NCBI GenBank assembly: GCA_036381475.1
Contig: DASVCT010000054.1
Coordinates: 1-7,292 of the forward strand
Reading direction: 5' to 3'
DNA from: ZC4RG29 sp036381475
GTDB lineage: Bacteria; Bacteroidota; Bacteroidia; Cytophagales; Cyclobacteriaceae
DNA: 7,292 nt
Position 1 is the stretch's first letter. Each line of letters begins with the position of its first letter. Made by a program: the position numbers and the translations under genes. The notes under the pieces were generated by a model. That model saw only the letters and a program-made list of their open reading frames with translations, had not been told where the DNA came from and did no database searches. Positions 7,058-7,292 of this stretch are shown here, piece by piece.

Positions 7058-7292
7058 TTAGAAGGTGAGGTTGACGCCCAGCATATATTGTGGGTAGGCA
7101 GCGTACTTCGCCATATCCGTTCCCGATACTTCCGGATCGAGGCCGTCATAGCCGGTGAAGGTCAAGGGATTCGATGCCTGTGCATAGACCCTGAGTTGAC
7201 TGATACCCAGTCGTTCGACGATAGACGCTGGTAATGTATATCCCAGGATCACGTTCTTGAGCCGCAGGTAGGACCCATCCTGTACGTAATAG
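7058..7292 (-). CDS. SusC/RagA-family TonB-dependent outer-membrane transporter, C-terminal end only
   Basis: Only the last 77 residues are inside the window; the frame is open to the right edge (one base of an incomplete codon remains). They form the closing beta-strands of the barrel and carry family hallmarks: DGSYLRLKNVILGYTLP, then ISQLRVYAQASNPLTFTGYDGLDPEV, a YPQY segment and the terminal YMLGVNLTF, whose final Phe is the usual outer-membrane insertion signal. SusC proteins are about 1,000 residues, so the plug and most of the barrel lie outside. It pairs with the SusD-like protein to pull oligosaccharides across the outer membrane using TonB energy. It heads the visible operon; any promoter is beyond the window. 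Confidence 0.96.
   Translation of the reverse strand, partial: YYVQDGSYLRLKNVILGYTLPASIVERLGISQLRVYAQASNPLTFTGYDGLDPEVSGTDMAKYAAYPQYMLGVNLTF

Overview
The window is a piece of a polysaccharide utilization locus (PUL) from a member of the Bacteroidota. The clearest evidence is the end of a SusC/RagA-type TonB-dependent transporter followed six bases later by a complete SusD/RagB-family lipoprotein. The other evidence is a run of secreted carbohydrate-active enzymes, all on the minus strand and closely spaced. Base composition looks balanced (roughly half G+C by eye). That fits environmental Cytophagales or Chitinophagales better than AT-rich Flavobacteria, but the genus cannot be fixed from this stretch.

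Layout in the direction of transcription (right to left): (1) 3' end of a SusC-like transporter, 7292-7058; (2) SusD-like glycan-binding lipoprotein, 7051-5138; (3) an intrinsic terminator at 5125-5088 in the 110-base gap; (4) enzyme copy A, a 715-residue secreted protein resembling the GH101/GH129 (endo-)alpha-N-acetylgalactosaminidase type, 5027-2880; (5) a GH28-type right-handed beta-helix hydrolase with a twin-arginine-like signal, 2821-1166; (6) enzyme copy B, a divergent paralogue of copy A with a probable lipoprotein signal, starting near 1132 and running off the left edge. There is no RNA gene, mobile element or CRISPR array, and no gap over 300 bases.

The likely working model is as follows. 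The SusC/SusD pair binds and imports an oligosaccharide. Copy B (probable lipoprotein), copy A (Sec signal) and the GH28-like protein (Tat-like signal) cut the glycan at the surface or in the periplasm. The terminator after susD would let the transport pair be made in excess over the enzymes.

The unusual part is the enzyme set. Two paralogues of a fold best known from mucin-type O-glycan cleavage bracket a pectin-type GH28 that keeps its catalytic aspartates but lacks the usual substrate-binding His and Arg-x-Lys. This suggests a target glycan other than plain homogalacturonan or simple O-glycans. Copy B also has no in-frame ATG near its beginning. It is in the same frame as the GH28 gene, separated from it by a single TAG.
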